DNA of 34,085 bases from Clostridiales bacterium UBA6330 (lineage in GTDB: Bacteria > Bacillota > Clostridia > Oscillospirales > CAG-272), in assembly GCA_002438075.1 (NCBI GenBank), contig DJSQ01000011.1:1-34085 (forward strand), given 5' to 3'. The notes below the pieces were generated by a model, which was given only the letters and a program-made list of their open reading frames with translations, was not told where the DNA came from and searched no databases. Of the stretch, positions 20,398 through 29,975 are shown piece after piece. The position numbers were made by a program, and so were the translations under genes. How positions within the stretch are numbered: position 1 is the first letter of the stretch; every line of letters begins with the position of its first letter.

Positions 20398-23300
20398 TCA
20401 GAACTTCATGGTCAACTGGTCGGTTTCGTCCACATCGTCAAGCGCGCCTGCCTCCCGCAGGATGTCAATCACGCCCTTGGAGACCTTTGCGCGGGTCTGG
20501 AGGTCCTCCACCGAGAAGAACGGCTCTTCGTTCCGCGCCTGAATGATGCTGTCCGCCGCCGCGTCCCCAAGCCCCGGGAGCGCCGAGAACGGCATTCGGA
20601 TGGCTCCGTTTTCGGGGCGGAACACATAGGCTTCCGATACCGCGAGGCTCACGGGCAGGAAGCGGATTCCGCGCGACATGGCTTCGTTGACCAACTGGAG
20701 CACGGGAATGCTGTCCTGCTCTTTCGGAGACGCGTCCTTGCCGCGCTGTTGGATGTCCTTCATGACCGCGCGGACGTTCTGCACGCCCTTGATGATGACG
20801 CTTGCGTCAAAGCCCTTCGGTGCGACCGTAAACATGGTGCAATAGAATTCCACGGGCTTGTGGACCTTGTACCACGCCAGACGGATTGCCGACATGACGT
20901 ATGCCGCCGCGTGCGCCTTCGGGAAGAGGTACCGAATCTTTTTGCAGGAGAGGATATACCACTCGGGAACGTTGTGCTCCCGCATTTCGGCTTCCCATTC
21001 GGGGGTCAGCCCCTTCCCCTTTCGGACGGCTTCCATAATCTTGAATGCGTGCGCATTTTCCAAGCCGTAACGGATGAGGTCCAGCATAACGCCGTCACGG
21101 GTTCCGATGACGCGGGAAATGTCGCAGGTGCCGTCCTTGATGAGGTCCTGCGCGTTGTTCAGCCACACGTTGGTGCCGTGCGTCAGACCCGAGATCTGAA
21201 GCAGGTCGGCGAAGTTGTGCGGCTTTGCGTCAATCAGCACCTGCTGGACAAACGGCGTTCCCAATTCGGGCAGCCCGTAGGTTCCGATCTGGCATCCGAT
21301 GTCCTCGGGGGTCACGCCGAGCGGCTTGGTGGATTCCAGCAGCTCGTAAACCGAGCTGTCGTTCATTGCCACATCGTTGACCGATGTGTTGGTAAAGGTC
21401 TCCAACCACTTGTATTTGGTTGGCATATCGTGCCCGAGCTCGTCCAGCTTCAGGATGGTATCGTGCAGATACGAGAACGCAAAGTGCGTGGTGATGATAT
21501 CCGAGTTCGGGTCATCGGCGGGGTGCTGAACCGGCGTGAAATCGTAAACCTCGTATTTCTGCGGCACAACGATGATACCGCCCGGGTGCTGTCCCGTCAG
21601 CTTCTTGACGCCCGTACAGCCGTTGACCAGACGGTTCATTTCGGCGCGCGGCAGGCTGACGCCCTTCTGCTCGATGTACTTCGCAACGTAGCCGTAAGCG
21701 GTCTTGTCGGCAAGCGTGCCGAGCGTTCCCGCGCGGAACACGTGCCCCTCGCCGAACAGCTCCTCGGTGTATTTGTGGACCCGTCCCTGCACATCGCCCG
21801 AGAAGTTCAGGTCGATATCGGGGGACTTGTCCCCGTAGAAGCCGAGGAAGGTTTCAAACATGATGTCGTGCCCGTCGGCGTGATACTTGGTGCCGCACAT
21901 TGGGCACAGCTTGTCGGGCAGGTCAAAGCCCGAACCGACCTCCCCCGTTGTGAAGAATTCGCTGTGCTTGCAGCTCGGATTCGGGCAGTAGTAATGCGGC
22001 GGCAGAGGGTTGACCTCGGAAATACCCGCCATGGTTGCAACGAAGGAGGAGCCGACCGACCCACGCGAGCCGACCAGATACCCCTGCTCCTCGCTGAAAT
22101 GAACCAGTCTCTGCGCAATCAGATACAGCACGGCAAAGCCGTTTTTGATGATGGAGGTCAGCTCCTTATTCAGCCGCGCGGTCACGATTTCGGGGAGCGG
22201 GTCGCCGTACATTTTCTTGGCTCGCGCCCAGCACATATCCTGCAATTCCTGCTCGGCACCCTCCATTTCGGGGGTGTAAGAACCCTTCGGAATCGGGCGG
22301 ACGCGCTCAATCATGTCGGCAATCTTATTGGTGTTGGTGACCACGACCTCATAAGCCTTTTCCGCACCGAGATAGGAGAACTCCTCCAGCATTTCATCGG
22401 TGGTGCGGAAATACAGCCCGACATCCTTGTCGTAGTCCTTGAACTTCATGCCAGCCAGCAGGATTTTACGGAACAGCTCATCCTCTTTGTTGAGGAAATG
22501 CGCATCACAGGTGGCGCAAACGGGCTTGTTGTACTGCTCGCCCAGCGCCACAACCCGACGGTTCAGGTCGCGCAAGCCCTCGTCGTCCGCCACCTTTCCC
22601 TCTGCAATCAGGAAGCGGTTGTTGCAGATGGGTTGAATCTCCAGATAGTCGTAGAAATTGACAATCTCTTCAATCTCGTTGTCGGGGCGGTTTTCCAGAA
22701 TCGCCCGCATCAATTCTCCCGCCTCGCAAGCCGAGCCGACAATCAAGCCCTCGCGGTGCTTTTCCAGCACGGTTTTCGGAATGCGCGGATAGCGGCGGAA
22801 GTAGTTCAGATAGCTGTAGGAAATCAGCTTATAAAGGTTCTTCAGCCCGACCTGATTCTTCACCAGAATAATCTGGTGATAGGTCGGCAGCTTCAGCGGG
22901 TCTGCCTTCTCTGTCATGTCGCGGCGCAGGTCGGTCAGGGATTTCAGCTCCATCTTTTGCAGGCGGTCAATCATGCAGAAGTAAATCATCGCCAGCATTT
23001 CCGCATCGTCGCAGGCGCGGTGGTGGTTGAAGTCGCCGAGGTCGTAGTACTTTGCAACGACATCCAGCTTGTGCGATTTCAGCTCGGGATTGATGAATTT
23101 TGACAGCCCGACCGTATCGAGATACGGGTTTTCAAACGGCAGTCCCGCTTCCTTTGCAAAGTAGCGGATAAAGCCGATGTCGAAGTTGGCATTGTGCGCC
23201 ACAAGGAGCGGGTAAGGCTCGCCCTCCTTCACGTGGTCGTTGCCGATGAAGGTGAAGAAGGCTTTCAGGGCATCGGCATAAAGCGGCGCATCGGCTACCA

Positions 23301-24858
23301 TTTCGTCTGTGATGCCCGTCAGCTCCACGATTTCGGGCGGAATCGGGCATTCGGGATTGACAAAGGTATTGAAGCGGTCAAGGACCTTTCCGTCCTTGAT
23401 TTTCACCGCACCGATTTCGGTGATTTTGCAGTTGCGGACCGAAAGGCCCGTGGTTTCGATATCGAACACGATGGTTTCGGCATTGAAATCGGGGTTGCAG
23501 TTCCCCATCACCGCGCTTGCGGTGTCGTTGACGAAGTACGCCTCGATGCCGTAGAGGACCTTGAATGGGTTGTCCTCCCCTGCCGCCTTTTCCAGCGCCA
23601 GCATAGCATCGGGGAAGCCCTGCACGTTGCCGTGGTCGGTGATTGCAACCGCGGGATGCCCCCATTTCAGCGCGGTTTTCACCGCCACATCGGGCGGAAT
23701 CAGCGCGTCCATGGTGGACATGGTGGTATGCAGATGCAATTCCACGCGCTTTTTCTCTGCCGTGTCCTTGCGCGTGATTTTGGAAATCTGCATGATGTCG
23801 GTATAGAAAAAGCTGTAGTCCAGATCGGTCCGCCCCTTGCGCGTAATCTGCTTGACATATCCGCGCATGGCGTAGGTCCCGCCGTTTTTCACGATGGCGG
23901 CAAGCGACTTTGCGTCCTCGATTTCCATGCCGAAGGTGCGGTGCTCGATGGAGGTATCACCGTCGAACAGGTCGAAGGTGACATCCATTTTGTCACCCGT
24001 GCGGTTTTCCTCGGCGGTGAAGTTGAACACGTCGCCGAGAAAGACGATGTTTTTCTGCGGATGGTTGACCGTTGCAATCGCGGTCGGCGTAATCTCAAAG
24101 GCATTGCCAAGCAGGACCTTCGGCTCGCTGACATCAAATTGCGAATGCCCGATTTCCCACACGGTGTCCGAGATTTTGTGCGGGGTCGGGTCAAGGTCGG
24201 TATAAATGCTCGGAATACGCGGCAAAACAGCGGTCTCCTGCACGGCGGGACCGCCCTGATATGCCGCTTGCTGGGCTTGCACCCGTGCATACTCCTTTTG
24301 CGCCTGCGCCGCCTCGTGCGACATGGCGTTTTGCATGGTCTGCAATTCCGAGGCGTAAAGGCTCGGGTCGTAGCCCTCCTCGCGGCGGATGTTGATTTTG
24401 ATTTCCGTACCGAATTCGTTTCGGATAATCTCCTCCATCAGCGCGGGGGTCTTGGCGTTGGTCACAAGGTCCACGCCGCTGTCCGAGAACGGAATTTCAA
24501 TATCCAGTTTATTCCCGTCAAGGCGGTAATGGCAACGGTTGAAAAAGCCGTTTGCCACAATGCCCATGCGGTTGGTTTCCGCAAGCAGGTCGGGCACATT
24601 CGCCTCGGTAAAGGTCGCATTCGGGTAATGCGGAAGGATGCGGACGAAATTCAAATCATACGCCTTCCGAATCCCCGCCTCAATGCGGAACTGGTCCCCG
24701 CGGCGGAGCGGAGCGGCGAAGTCGGCGTGAATTTCGATAATCCGTTGGTCCTTGTCGCAACGCAGGCGAATCGAATTCGGGTCTGCGGAGAGCATCAGCC
24801 CGAGGTCGGGCTCGTCCGCGCGGTATTTGGAAAAAATCTCGGGTAGCGTTTTACTCAT
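20398..24858 (-). CDS. polC: DNA polymerase III alpha subunit, PolC type
   Basis: The 1486-aa replicative polymerase is diagnostic for Firmicutes. An N-terminal and OB-fold region leads to a PHP domain (VELHLHTTMSTMDA, about residue 374). This is interrupted by a proofreading DEDDh exonuclease (VFDIETTGLS about 465, HNANFDIGF, HHRACDDAEML). The PHP domain then resumes and the catalytic palm follows (PDIDLNFSGDVQGR, about residue 1013). A four-cysteine zinc site is visible (CPNPSCKHSE, CPMCGTKYH). The end YFLPKAHAAAYVMSAIRLAWYK and a helix-hairpin-helix region complete it. The ATG at 24858 overlaps the ispG stop by 8 nt. A longer in-frame reading to 25023 lies wholly within ispG and is rejected. 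Confidence 0.96.
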   Translation of the reverse strand: MSKTLPEIFSKYRADEPDLGLMLSADPNSIRLRCDKDQRIIEIHADFAAPLRRGDQFRIEAGIRKAYDLNFVRILPHYPNATFTEANVPDLLAETNRMGIVANGFFNRCHYRLDGNKLDIEIPFSDSGVDLVTNAKTPALMEEIIRNEFGTEIKINIRREEGYDPSLYASELQTMQNAMSHEAAQAQKEYARVQAQQAAYQGGPAVQETAVLPRIPSIYTDLDPTPHKISDTVWEIGHSQFDVSEPKVLLGNAFEITPTAIATVNHPQKNIVFLGDVFNFTAEENRTGDKMDVTFDLFDGDTSIEHRTFGMEIEDAKSLAAIVKNGGTYAMRGYVKQITRKGRTDLDYSFFYTDIMQISKITRKDTAEKKRVELHLHTTMSTMDALIPPDVAVKTALKWGHPAVAITDHGNVQGFPDAMLALEKAAGEDNPFKVLYGIEAYFVNDTASAVMGNCNPDFNAETIVFDIETTGLSVRNCKITEIGAVKIKDGKVLDRFNTFVNPECPIPPEIVELTGITDEMVADAPLYADALKAFFTFIGNDHVKEGEPYPLLVAHNANFDIGFIRYFAKEAGLPFENPYLDTVGLSKFINPELKSHKLDVVAKYYDLGDFNHHRACDDAEMLAMIYFCMIDRLQKMELKSLTDLRRDMTEKADPLKLPTYHQIILVKNQVGLKNLYKLISYSYLNYFRRYPRIPKTVLEKHREGLIVGSACEAGELMRAILENRPDNEIEEIVNFYDYLEIQPICNNRFLIAEGKVADDEGLRDLNRRVVALGEQYNKPVCATCDAHFLNKEDELFRKILLAGMKFKDYDKDVGLYFRTTDEMLEEFSYLGAEKAYEVVVTNTNKIADMIERVRPIPKGSYTPEMEGAEQELQDMCWARAKKMYGDPLPEIVTARLNKELTSIIKNGFAVLYLIAQRLVHFSEEQGYLVGSRGSVGSSFVATMAGISEVNPLPPHYYCPNPSCKHSEFFTTGEVGSGFDLPDKLCPMCGTKYHADGHDIMFETFLGFYGDKSPDIDLNFSGDVQGRVHKYTEELFGEGHVFRAGTLGTLADKTAYGYVAKYIEQKGVSLPRAEMNRLVNGCTGVKKLTGQHPGGIIVVPQKYEVYDFTPVQHPADDPNSDIITTHFAFSYLHDTILKLDELGHDMPTKYKWLETFTNTSVNDVAMNDSSVYELLESTKPLGVTPEDIGCQIGTYGLPELGTPFVQQVLIDAKPHNFADLLQISGLTHGTNVWLNNAQDLIKDGTCDISRVIGTRDGVMLDLIRYGLENAHAFKIMEAVRKGKGLTPEWEAEMREHNVPEWYILSCKKIRYLFPKAHAAAYVMSAIRLAWYKVHKPVEFYCTMFTVAPKGFDASVIIKGVQNVRAVMKDIQQRGKDASPKEQDSIPVLQLVNEAMSRGIRFLPVSLAVSEAYVFRPENGAIRMPFSALPGLGDAAADSIIQARNEEPFFSVEDLQTRAKVSKGVIDILREAGALDDVDETDQLTMKF

Positions 24859-25945
24859 GCCGACTGTTCCCCATCCTTTTGATTTCCGCAAGCAAGCGCG
24901 GGATGATTGCATCCTCTGCGATCTTCTCCACCAATTCTCCGTGACGGAACAGGACTGCCTCGTGAATGCCGCCCGCAACGCCGACATCCGCCTCGCGCGC
25001 CTCCCCGGGACCGTTGACCACACAGCCCATCAGCGCCACGCGCAGAGGCAGGTCCTCCAGCCCTTCCTCGCGCACCGCCTCCTCAAAGCGGCGGACGAGC
25101 GGAATCAGGTCGATTTTGGTCCGCCCGCAGGTGGGACAGCTGATGATATCCAGCCCCCGCTGACCGTCGATGCCGACCGCGCGCAGAATCTGCTTTGCCG
25201 CCGCGACCTCGCGCACGGGATCATCGGTCAGCGACACCCGCACGGTGTCTCCGATGCCGTCCGAGAGGAGCGAGCCGATTCCGATGGCACCCTTGAGCAG
25301 TCCGCGCTCCCCGCCGCCCGCTTCGGTCACGCCGAGGTGGAGCGGATACGGGCAAAGCGAAGCCAGACGGCGGTTTGCCTCAATCATGTCGTGCACGGTC
25401 GAGGTCTTGATGGACAGGACAATGTTATGAAAATCGAATTTTTCCAGAAGCGACGCATGGTAGAGCGCACTTTCGCAAAGCGCCTCGGGGGTCGGGGCAC
25501 CGTACTTTGCCAGAATATGCTTTTCGAGCGACCCGCCGTTGACCCCGATGCGAATCGGGATGTTTCGCGCGCCGCAGGCTTCAACCACCGCCCGCACACG
25601 GTCCTCTCCGCCGATGTTGCCGGGGTTGATGCGGATTTTGTCAAAGCCAAGCTCCGCACAGCGCAGAGCCGCCTTGTAGTCGAAATGGATATCCGCAACA
25701 ATCGGGACGGTTATGCCGCCCTCGCGCAGGGCGAGGATGATATCCGCCGCCTCGGGAGTCGGGACGGTCACGCGCACGATGTCACAGCCCGCCGCCTCCA
25801 GCGCGCGGACCTGCGCCAGCGTTGCGGCGTGGTCGTAGGTGTCGGTGTTGGTCATGGACTGAATCGCAATCGGTGCTTCTCCGCCGATGACGCGGCTTCC
25901 GACCCGAACCGACGGGGTCTTTCTTCTGATTTTGTTGTATTCCAT
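24851..25945 (-). CDS. ispG: 4-hydroxy-3-methylbut-2-en-1-yl diphosphate synthase
   Basis: The 364-aa 4Fe-4S enzyme carries out the penultimate step of the MEP isoprenoid pathway, converting MEcPP to HMBPP. The TIM-barrel half shows IGGEAPIAIQSMTNTDT and DIHFDYKAAL. The Fe-S half has ISCPTCGRTKIDL and GCVVNGPGEAREADVGVAGG, which hold the cluster cysteines. The length is typical. It sits between rseP (9-nt gap) and polC (8-nt overlap). With dxr and uppS in the same operon it supplies and uses precursors for undecaprenyl phosphate. Confidence 0.95.
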   Translation of the reverse strand: MEYNKIRRKTPSVRVGSRVIGGEAPIAIQSMTNTDTYDHAATLAQVRALEAAGCDIVRVTVPTPEAADIILALREGGITVPIVADIHFDYKAALRCAELGFDKIRINPGNIGGEDRVRAVVEACGARNIPIRIGVNGGSLEKHILAKYGAPTPEALCESALYHASLLEKFDFHNIVLSIKTSTVHDMIEANRRLASLCPYPLHLGVTEAGGGERGLLKGAIGIGSLLSDGIGDTVRVSLTDDPVREVAAAKQILRAVGIDGQRGLDIISCPTCGRTKIDLIPLVRRFEEAVREEGLEDLPLRVALMGCVVNGPGEAREADVGVAGGIHEAVLFRHGELVEKIAEDAIIPRLLAEIKRMGNSRHE

Positions 25946-25954
25946 GTTGTTTCC

Positions 25955-27100
25955 TCAGAACAGCGCGATGATATCCTTTGCCATGACAACCGCCATCAGC
26001 GCGAGCAGGACGATCAGTCCGACAAAGTTGATGATGCCCTCGACCTGCGGCTTAACCTTTTTGCCGCGAATCAACTCCACAACGTAAAGCAGGATGTGCC
26101 CGCCGTCCAGCGCGGGAAGCGGGAGCAGGTTCATGATGCCGAGGTTGATGGAGATGACAATCACCAGATACAATACGTCCAACGCGCTGCTTTTTGCCGC
26201 CTGCGCGATCGTTCCCGTAATGCCGACGGGACCCGATACGCTGTCCGCCGGATAGCGCCCGCCGATCAGCCCGAGCAGCGAATCGTACACCATCTTCACC
26301 GTCGAACAGGACTGCCAGAAGCTGTGTTTGATCAGTTTTGCGGGGGTCAGTTTTTCCCCGTACACCTGAAAATCCATCTGTCCGAGGGCGATGTTGCTCT
26401 GCACGCTTGTCGGAAAGATGACGTCCTTGATAACCACCTTTTCGCCGTTCCGGCGGACGGTGACATTCACCTTTTTGTAGCCCTGCGAGGTGATTTCATA
26501 GTTCAGCTGGTAGAGCGTGTGAACCGACACCTTCCCGATTTTGAGGACCTCGTCCCCCACCATCAATCCCGATTCTTGGCTGATGTTTCCTTCGGGGAAG
26601 CCCGCAATCACGGTGTTACCGAGGTAGCCGTGCCGCCCCATGGAGCCCACCATGATGAACATGAGGAGAAACCCGAGCAGAACGTTCATCGCGGGTCCTG
26701 CAAGCGAAATCAGAATCCGTTTCCAAACGCTCTGGTTGCAGTAGGCGTGCTTTTCATCCTCGGGTGAGAGCGCTTCCGCCTCCGCATCCGTCGGCTTGAT
26801 GTCGTTGAGCAGCGGGTTGTTCGGGTCCTCGACCACGGTCTCCCCCTTCTCGTTCCCCTGCGCCAGCTCCATGCCGCTTTCGCCGAGCATACTGACAAAG
26901 CCTCCGATGGGAAGCACACGGAGCGCATAGACCGTGCCGCTCTTCTTGGAGCGGTGCGAGAGAATGCGCGGTCCCATTCCGATGGCGAATTCCAGAATCT
27001 TCACGCCGCACGCCCGCGCGACCAGAAAATGTCCCAGCTCATGAATGAAAATCAGAAAGCCGAAAATGAAAATTGCCAGTAAAATATACAGGACTATCAC
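25955..27100 (-). CDS. rseP: Site-2 intramembrane metalloprotease RseP/RasP
   Basis: The 381-aa membrane zinc protease cleaves single-pass proteins such as anti-sigma factors. The zinc motif HELGH is at residues 20-24 in the first helix. A PDZ-like domain (GLMVGDEVLKIGKVSVHTLYQL) follows in the middle. The third metal ligand motif LLPLPALDGGHI is near the C-terminus, with further helices at the end. The start codon is GTG at 27100, chosen because GGAGGAT lies just upstream and no ATG is suitably placed. An acidic insertion (ELAQGNEKGETVVEDPNNPLL to EDEKHAY) lies between helix 1 and the next membrane segment. Confidence 0.93.
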   Translation of the reverse strand: MIVLYILLAIFIFGFLIFIHELGHFLVARACGVKILEFAIGMGPRILSHRSKKSGTVYALRVLPIGGFVSMLGESGMELAQGNEKGETVVEDPNNPLLNDIKPTDAEAEALSPEDEKHAYCNQSVWKRILISLAGPAMNVLLGFLLMFIMVGSMGRHGYLGNTVIAGFPEGNISQESGLMVGDEVLKIGKVSVHTLYQLNYEITSQGYKKVNVTVRRNGEKVVIKDVIFPTSVQSNIALGQMDFQVYGEKLTPAKLIKHSFWQSCSTVKMVYDSLLGLIGGRYPADSVSGPVGITGTIAQAAKSSALDVLYLVIVISINLGIMNLLPLPALDGGHILLYVVELIRGKKVKPQVEGIINFVGLIVLLALMAVVMAKDIIALF

Positions 27101-27114
27101 GGGTATCCTCCTAA

Positions 27115-27142
27115 AAGCCGCTCTGCGTCAGGTCCGCAGAGC
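27115..27142 (-). terminator. Hairpin at the dxr/rseP junction (weak terminator)
   Basis: On the minus strand GCTCTGCG pairs with CGCAGAGC (27119-27126 and 27135-27142), followed by GGCTTTT. It overlaps the dxr stop codon. The T-run is short, so it may only modulate or protect the transcript. Confidence 0.4.
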
Positions 27143-28318
27143 GAGAATTTCGTTTGCAACCGCTCTTGCTTTTGCGTCAAAAGCGAAAATGTCCTCCACC
27201 GTTTCCGCACGGATCGCCTCGGTGCGCAGCCGCTCTGTGGTCTCGGTCACGACCTCCGCAATTGCGGGGAATGTGAGCCGCTTCCCGAGAAATGCCGCCA
27301 CTGCCACCTCGTTTGCGGCGTTCACCACTGCGGGGACTGCCCCGCCCGAGGCGATTGCCGACCGTGCCAGCGCAAGCAGGGGGAAGGTTTCGGTGTCAGG
27401 GTGCGCAAAGGTCAGCTTTCCGATGCGGAACAGGTCGAGCTCGGGAATAACCGCCTCGGCTCTTGCGGGATGCGTCAGTGCATACTGCACGCAAAGCCGC
27501 ATATCGGGCACCGACATCTGCGCAATCACGCTGTTGTCAGTATATTCGACCGCCGAGTGCATTATGCTCTCACGGTGGACCAGCACCTCCACCTGCTCGG
27601 GCGTGACCCCGAACAAATGCACCGCCTCGATGACCTCAAAGCCCTTGTTCATCAGCGTGGCGCTGTCGATTGTGATTTTCGCCCCCATTTTCCATGTCGG
27701 GTGTGCCAGTGCGCGCTCGGGGGTGATGTCGGCGAGCTGTGCTTTGCTGTAGCCGTAAAACGGACCGCCCGAGGCAGTCAGAAGCAGCTTTTTGATTTTT
27801 TTCGGGTTTCCCGCCCGCAGGCATTGGAAGATTGCGCTGTGCTCGCTGTCAACGGGCAGGATGGTCTGTCCCTTTTGCCGTGCCAGCTTCATAACGATTT
27901 CTCCCGCACAGACCAGCGATTCCTTGTTGGCAAGCGCCAGCCGTTTGCCCGCGCCGAGCGTTGCCAGCGTCGGGCGCAGTCCCGCCTCGCCGATGACGGA
28001 GTTCAGCACCACCTCGTCCCCCGCGTGCGGCTCCGCAATCATTTCGCAGATGCCGTCCATGCCCGAGAGCACCCGCACGGGGGTATCGGCAAGCCGCTCC
28101 CGCAGGTCGCGCGCCGCGGCTTCGTCCGCCATGGCGCAAACGGGAACATTGAATTCCCGCACCTGCTCCTCCACCCGCTGTGCGTTCTTCGCCGCACAAA
28201 GCGCGTTGATTTTTGCCCCCGTCCGACGGGCAACGTCCACCGCCTGCTCACCAACCGAGCCCGTGGAGCCTAAGATTGTGACGGACGGATAAATCGAATT
28301 CGTTTCCGTTGCTTTCAT
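27128..28318 (-). CDS. dxr: 1-deoxy-D-xylulose 5-phosphate reductoisomerase
   Basis: The 396-aa NADPH-dependent enzyme makes MEP, the first committed intermediate of the non-mevalonate isoprenoid route. The N-terminal nucleotide-binding motif is VTILGSTGSVGEQAVDVARR. The metal and substrate regions are PVDSEHSAIFQCL, LTASGGPF and HPTWKMGAKITIDSATLMNKGFEVIEA. NAANEVAVAAFL is near the C-terminus. The length is typical. Its ATG overlaps the cdsA stop by four bases, which indicates coupling. Confidence 0.96.
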   Translation of the reverse strand: MKATETNSIYPSVTILGSTGSVGEQAVDVARRTGAKINALCAAKNAQRVEEQVREFNVPVCAMADEAAARDLRERLADTPVRVLSGMDGICEMIAEPHAGDEVVLNSVIGEAGLRPTLATLGAGKRLALANKESLVCAGEIVMKLARQKGQTILPVDSEHSAIFQCLRAGNPKKIKKLLLTASGGPFYGYSKAQLADITPERALAHPTWKMGAKITIDSATLMNKGFEVIEAVHLFGVTPEQVEVLVHRESIMHSAVEYTDNSVIAQMSVPDMRLCVQYALTHPARAEAVIPELDLFRIGKLTFAHPDTETFPLLALARSAIASGGAVPAVVNAANEVAVAAFLGKRLTFPAIAEVVTETTERLRTEAIRAETVEDIFAFDAKARAVANEILALRT

Positions 28319-29151
28319 GCCAATTCAAAAAAGTTGAAGAAGAGAGAGAACACCATCAGAAGCGCCGACACCGCGATAACCGAATCGAAGCGGTCCAGCA
28401 CGCCGCCGTGCCCCGGGAAAATGAAGCCGTAGTCCTTCACACCGTATTTGCGTTTGATGACCGACATGGAAAGGTCCCCGATTTGCGACACAACGGCAAC
28501 GAGAACGCCCGCAACCGCGAAAATCAGGAGGTTTGCGGTAATTTCCGGCACCAACGCTTCCACCACGATTCCGAAAATCACCATGACGAGGATGCAGAAC
28601 ACGGTTCCGCCAATGCTCCCCTCCACGGTCTTTTTCGGGCTGACATCGGGAATGAGCTTGTGCTTTCCGAATGCGCGCCCGCAGAAGTACGCGAAAATGT
28701 CGGTAATCCACGCGCCGAGGAAGCAGATATAGTAGAGGTATTTTCCGCCGGGCTCGCAATCGTGGATAAAGAGAATCGCGTTGAAGCCGACGAAAATGTA
28801 AAACAGGCTGAAGGATGCAACGAACACCGCTTCCAGCGGGTATTTGCCGTGCGAGAAGATCAGGACCGTAAAGGCATAGAGCGTCCAGACCACCGCCGCG
28901 CAGATTGCAATCGGGGCAAGCAGACCCCTGTCGGGCAGGTAGCGGATGAGAAACGGGAATGCCGCGCCGATGGCATACATCGGCACGGTGAAAATCCATG
29001 CGTTTTTCAGCCCGACACAGGCGAACATTTCCCAGACCGACAGGACCGCACAGACGGCAAGCCCGAGCGGGAAAATGAAGGTGTCCGAGAAAATCAGGAC
29101 GGGCAACAGGACGAAGAAGGCGACAACCGCCGTGATGATTCGTTGCTTCAT
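28315..29151 (-). CDS. cdsA: Phosphatidate cytidylyltransferase
   Basis: The 278-aa integral membrane enzyme makes CDP-diacylglycerol from phosphatidate and CTP, the branch point of phospholipid synthesis. About seven to eight hydrophobic helices are visible. The family signature near the C-terminus is present (KRKYGVKDYGFIFPGHGGVLDRFDS), with the catalytic DRFDS. AAAGGGA precedes the ATG at 29151. It follows uppS by 17 nt and overlaps dxr by 4 nt, the usual arrangement. Confidence 0.94.
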   Translation of the reverse strand: MKQRIITAVVAFFVLLPVLIFSDTFIFPLGLAVCAVLSVWEMFACVGLKNAWIFTVPMYAIGAAFPFLIRYLPDRGLLAPIAICAAVVWTLYAFTVLIFSHGKYPLEAVFVASFSLFYIFVGFNAILFIHDCEPGGKYLYYICFLGAWITDIFAYFCGRAFGKHKLIPDVSPKKTVEGSIGGTVFCILVMVIFGIVVEALVPEITANLLIFAVAGVLVAVVSQIGDLSMSVIKRKYGVKDYGFIFPGHGGVLDRFDSVIAVSALLMVFSLFFNFFELA

Positions 29152-29168
29152 AGCGAATCCCTTTCAGT

Positions 29169-29906
29169 TCAGATGTTTTTCACGCCGCCAAAGCGCCGCT
29201 TGCGACCGATGAAGGAGCGAATTGCCTCATCCACATCCCGTTCGCGGTAATCGGGCCAGAGCGTGTCGGTAAAGTAGTATTCCGCATATGCGGATTGCCA
29301 GAGCAGGAAATTGGAGGACCGCAGGTCACCGCCCGTGCGGACAATCAAATCGGGGTCGGGACATCCCGCCGTATAGAGATGGGCGGAGATGTCATCCTCG
29401 GTCACTGTCTGCTTCCCCTCACGAATCAGCGCTTCGCAGGCATGGGCAATCTCCTCCCTGCCGCCGTAGTTGACCGCGATGTTGAGCCGAAACGAACGGT
29501 CCGCCGTTTCGCGGTCCAGCCGCTCCATCTTTTCCCGCAGACTGTCGGGAAAGGCGGAAAGGTTGCCCACAAAGCACAGATGAATCTTTTCCTTGTCAAG
29601 CTCGCGGAAGAATTCCTCGATATAGTCGTCCAGAAGCCCCAAAAGCGCTTCGACCTCGTGCGCGGGGCGCTTCCAGTTTTCGGTGGAAAAGGCGTAAACG
29701 GTCATGTACTGCAACCCGATGGATTCACAGTACCGCCCGATGCGGCGGAAGTTCTCGGCTCCCCGCTTGTGCCCGTATTCACGCGGCATTCCCCGCTTTT
29801 TCGCCCATCTGCCGTTGCCGTCCATGATGAAGGCGATGTGCCGCAGCCGCCCGTCCGAGAGGTCGGGAACGCCTGCCGCTTCCTTTTTCTTTTTCTGAAA
29901 AAACAT
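29169..29906 (-). CDS. uppS: Undecaprenyl diphosphate synthase
   Basis: The 245-aa cis-prenyltransferase builds C55 undecaprenyl diphosphate, the lipid carrier for cell wall synthesis. The pyrophosphate-binding motif IAFIMDGNGRWAKKRG carries the catalytic Asp. Later motifs are YAFSTENWKRP and LIVRTGGDLRSSNFLLWQSAYAEYYF. The start is ATG 29906: GGAG lies at the right distance within the T-run of the preceding terminator. The in-frame TTG at 29918 overlaps that site and is less likely. A hairpin terminator separates this gene from frr. Confidence 0.95.
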   Translation of the reverse strand: MFFQKKKKEAAGVPDLSDGRLRHIAFIMDGNGRWAKKRGMPREYGHKRGAENFRRIGRYCESIGLQYMTVYAFSTENWKRPAHEVEALLGLLDDYIEEFFRELDKEKIHLCFVGNLSAFPDSLREKMERLDRETADRSFRLNIAVNYGGREEIAHACEALIREGKQTVTEDDISAHLYTAGCPDPDLIVRTGGDLRSSNFLLWQSAYAEYYFTDTLWPDYRERDVDEAIRSFIGRKRRFGGVKNI

Positions 29907-29916
29907 GATGCACTCC

Positions 29917-29954
29917 AAAAAATCCGGCGGGAACCGTTTTGCGGCGCCCGCCGG
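29917..29954 (-). terminator. Internal terminator/attenuator between frr and uppS
   Basis: CCGGCGGG (29924-29931) pairs with CCCGCCGG (29947-29954). On the minus strand a run of six T follows immediately and merges into the uppS ribosome binding site. It would reduce transcription of uppS-cdsA-dxr-rseP-ispG-polC relative to pyrH-frr. Confidence 0.75.
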
Positions 29955-29975
29955 AGAATCGCAGAAACGCCGCCG

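Noticed and set aside
20380..23103. 907-residue open frame antisense to polC
   Set aside because: It is a shadow of polC: strong G/C bias at codon position three keeps an antisense frame open. No ribosome site or domain was seen, and polC is unmistakable.
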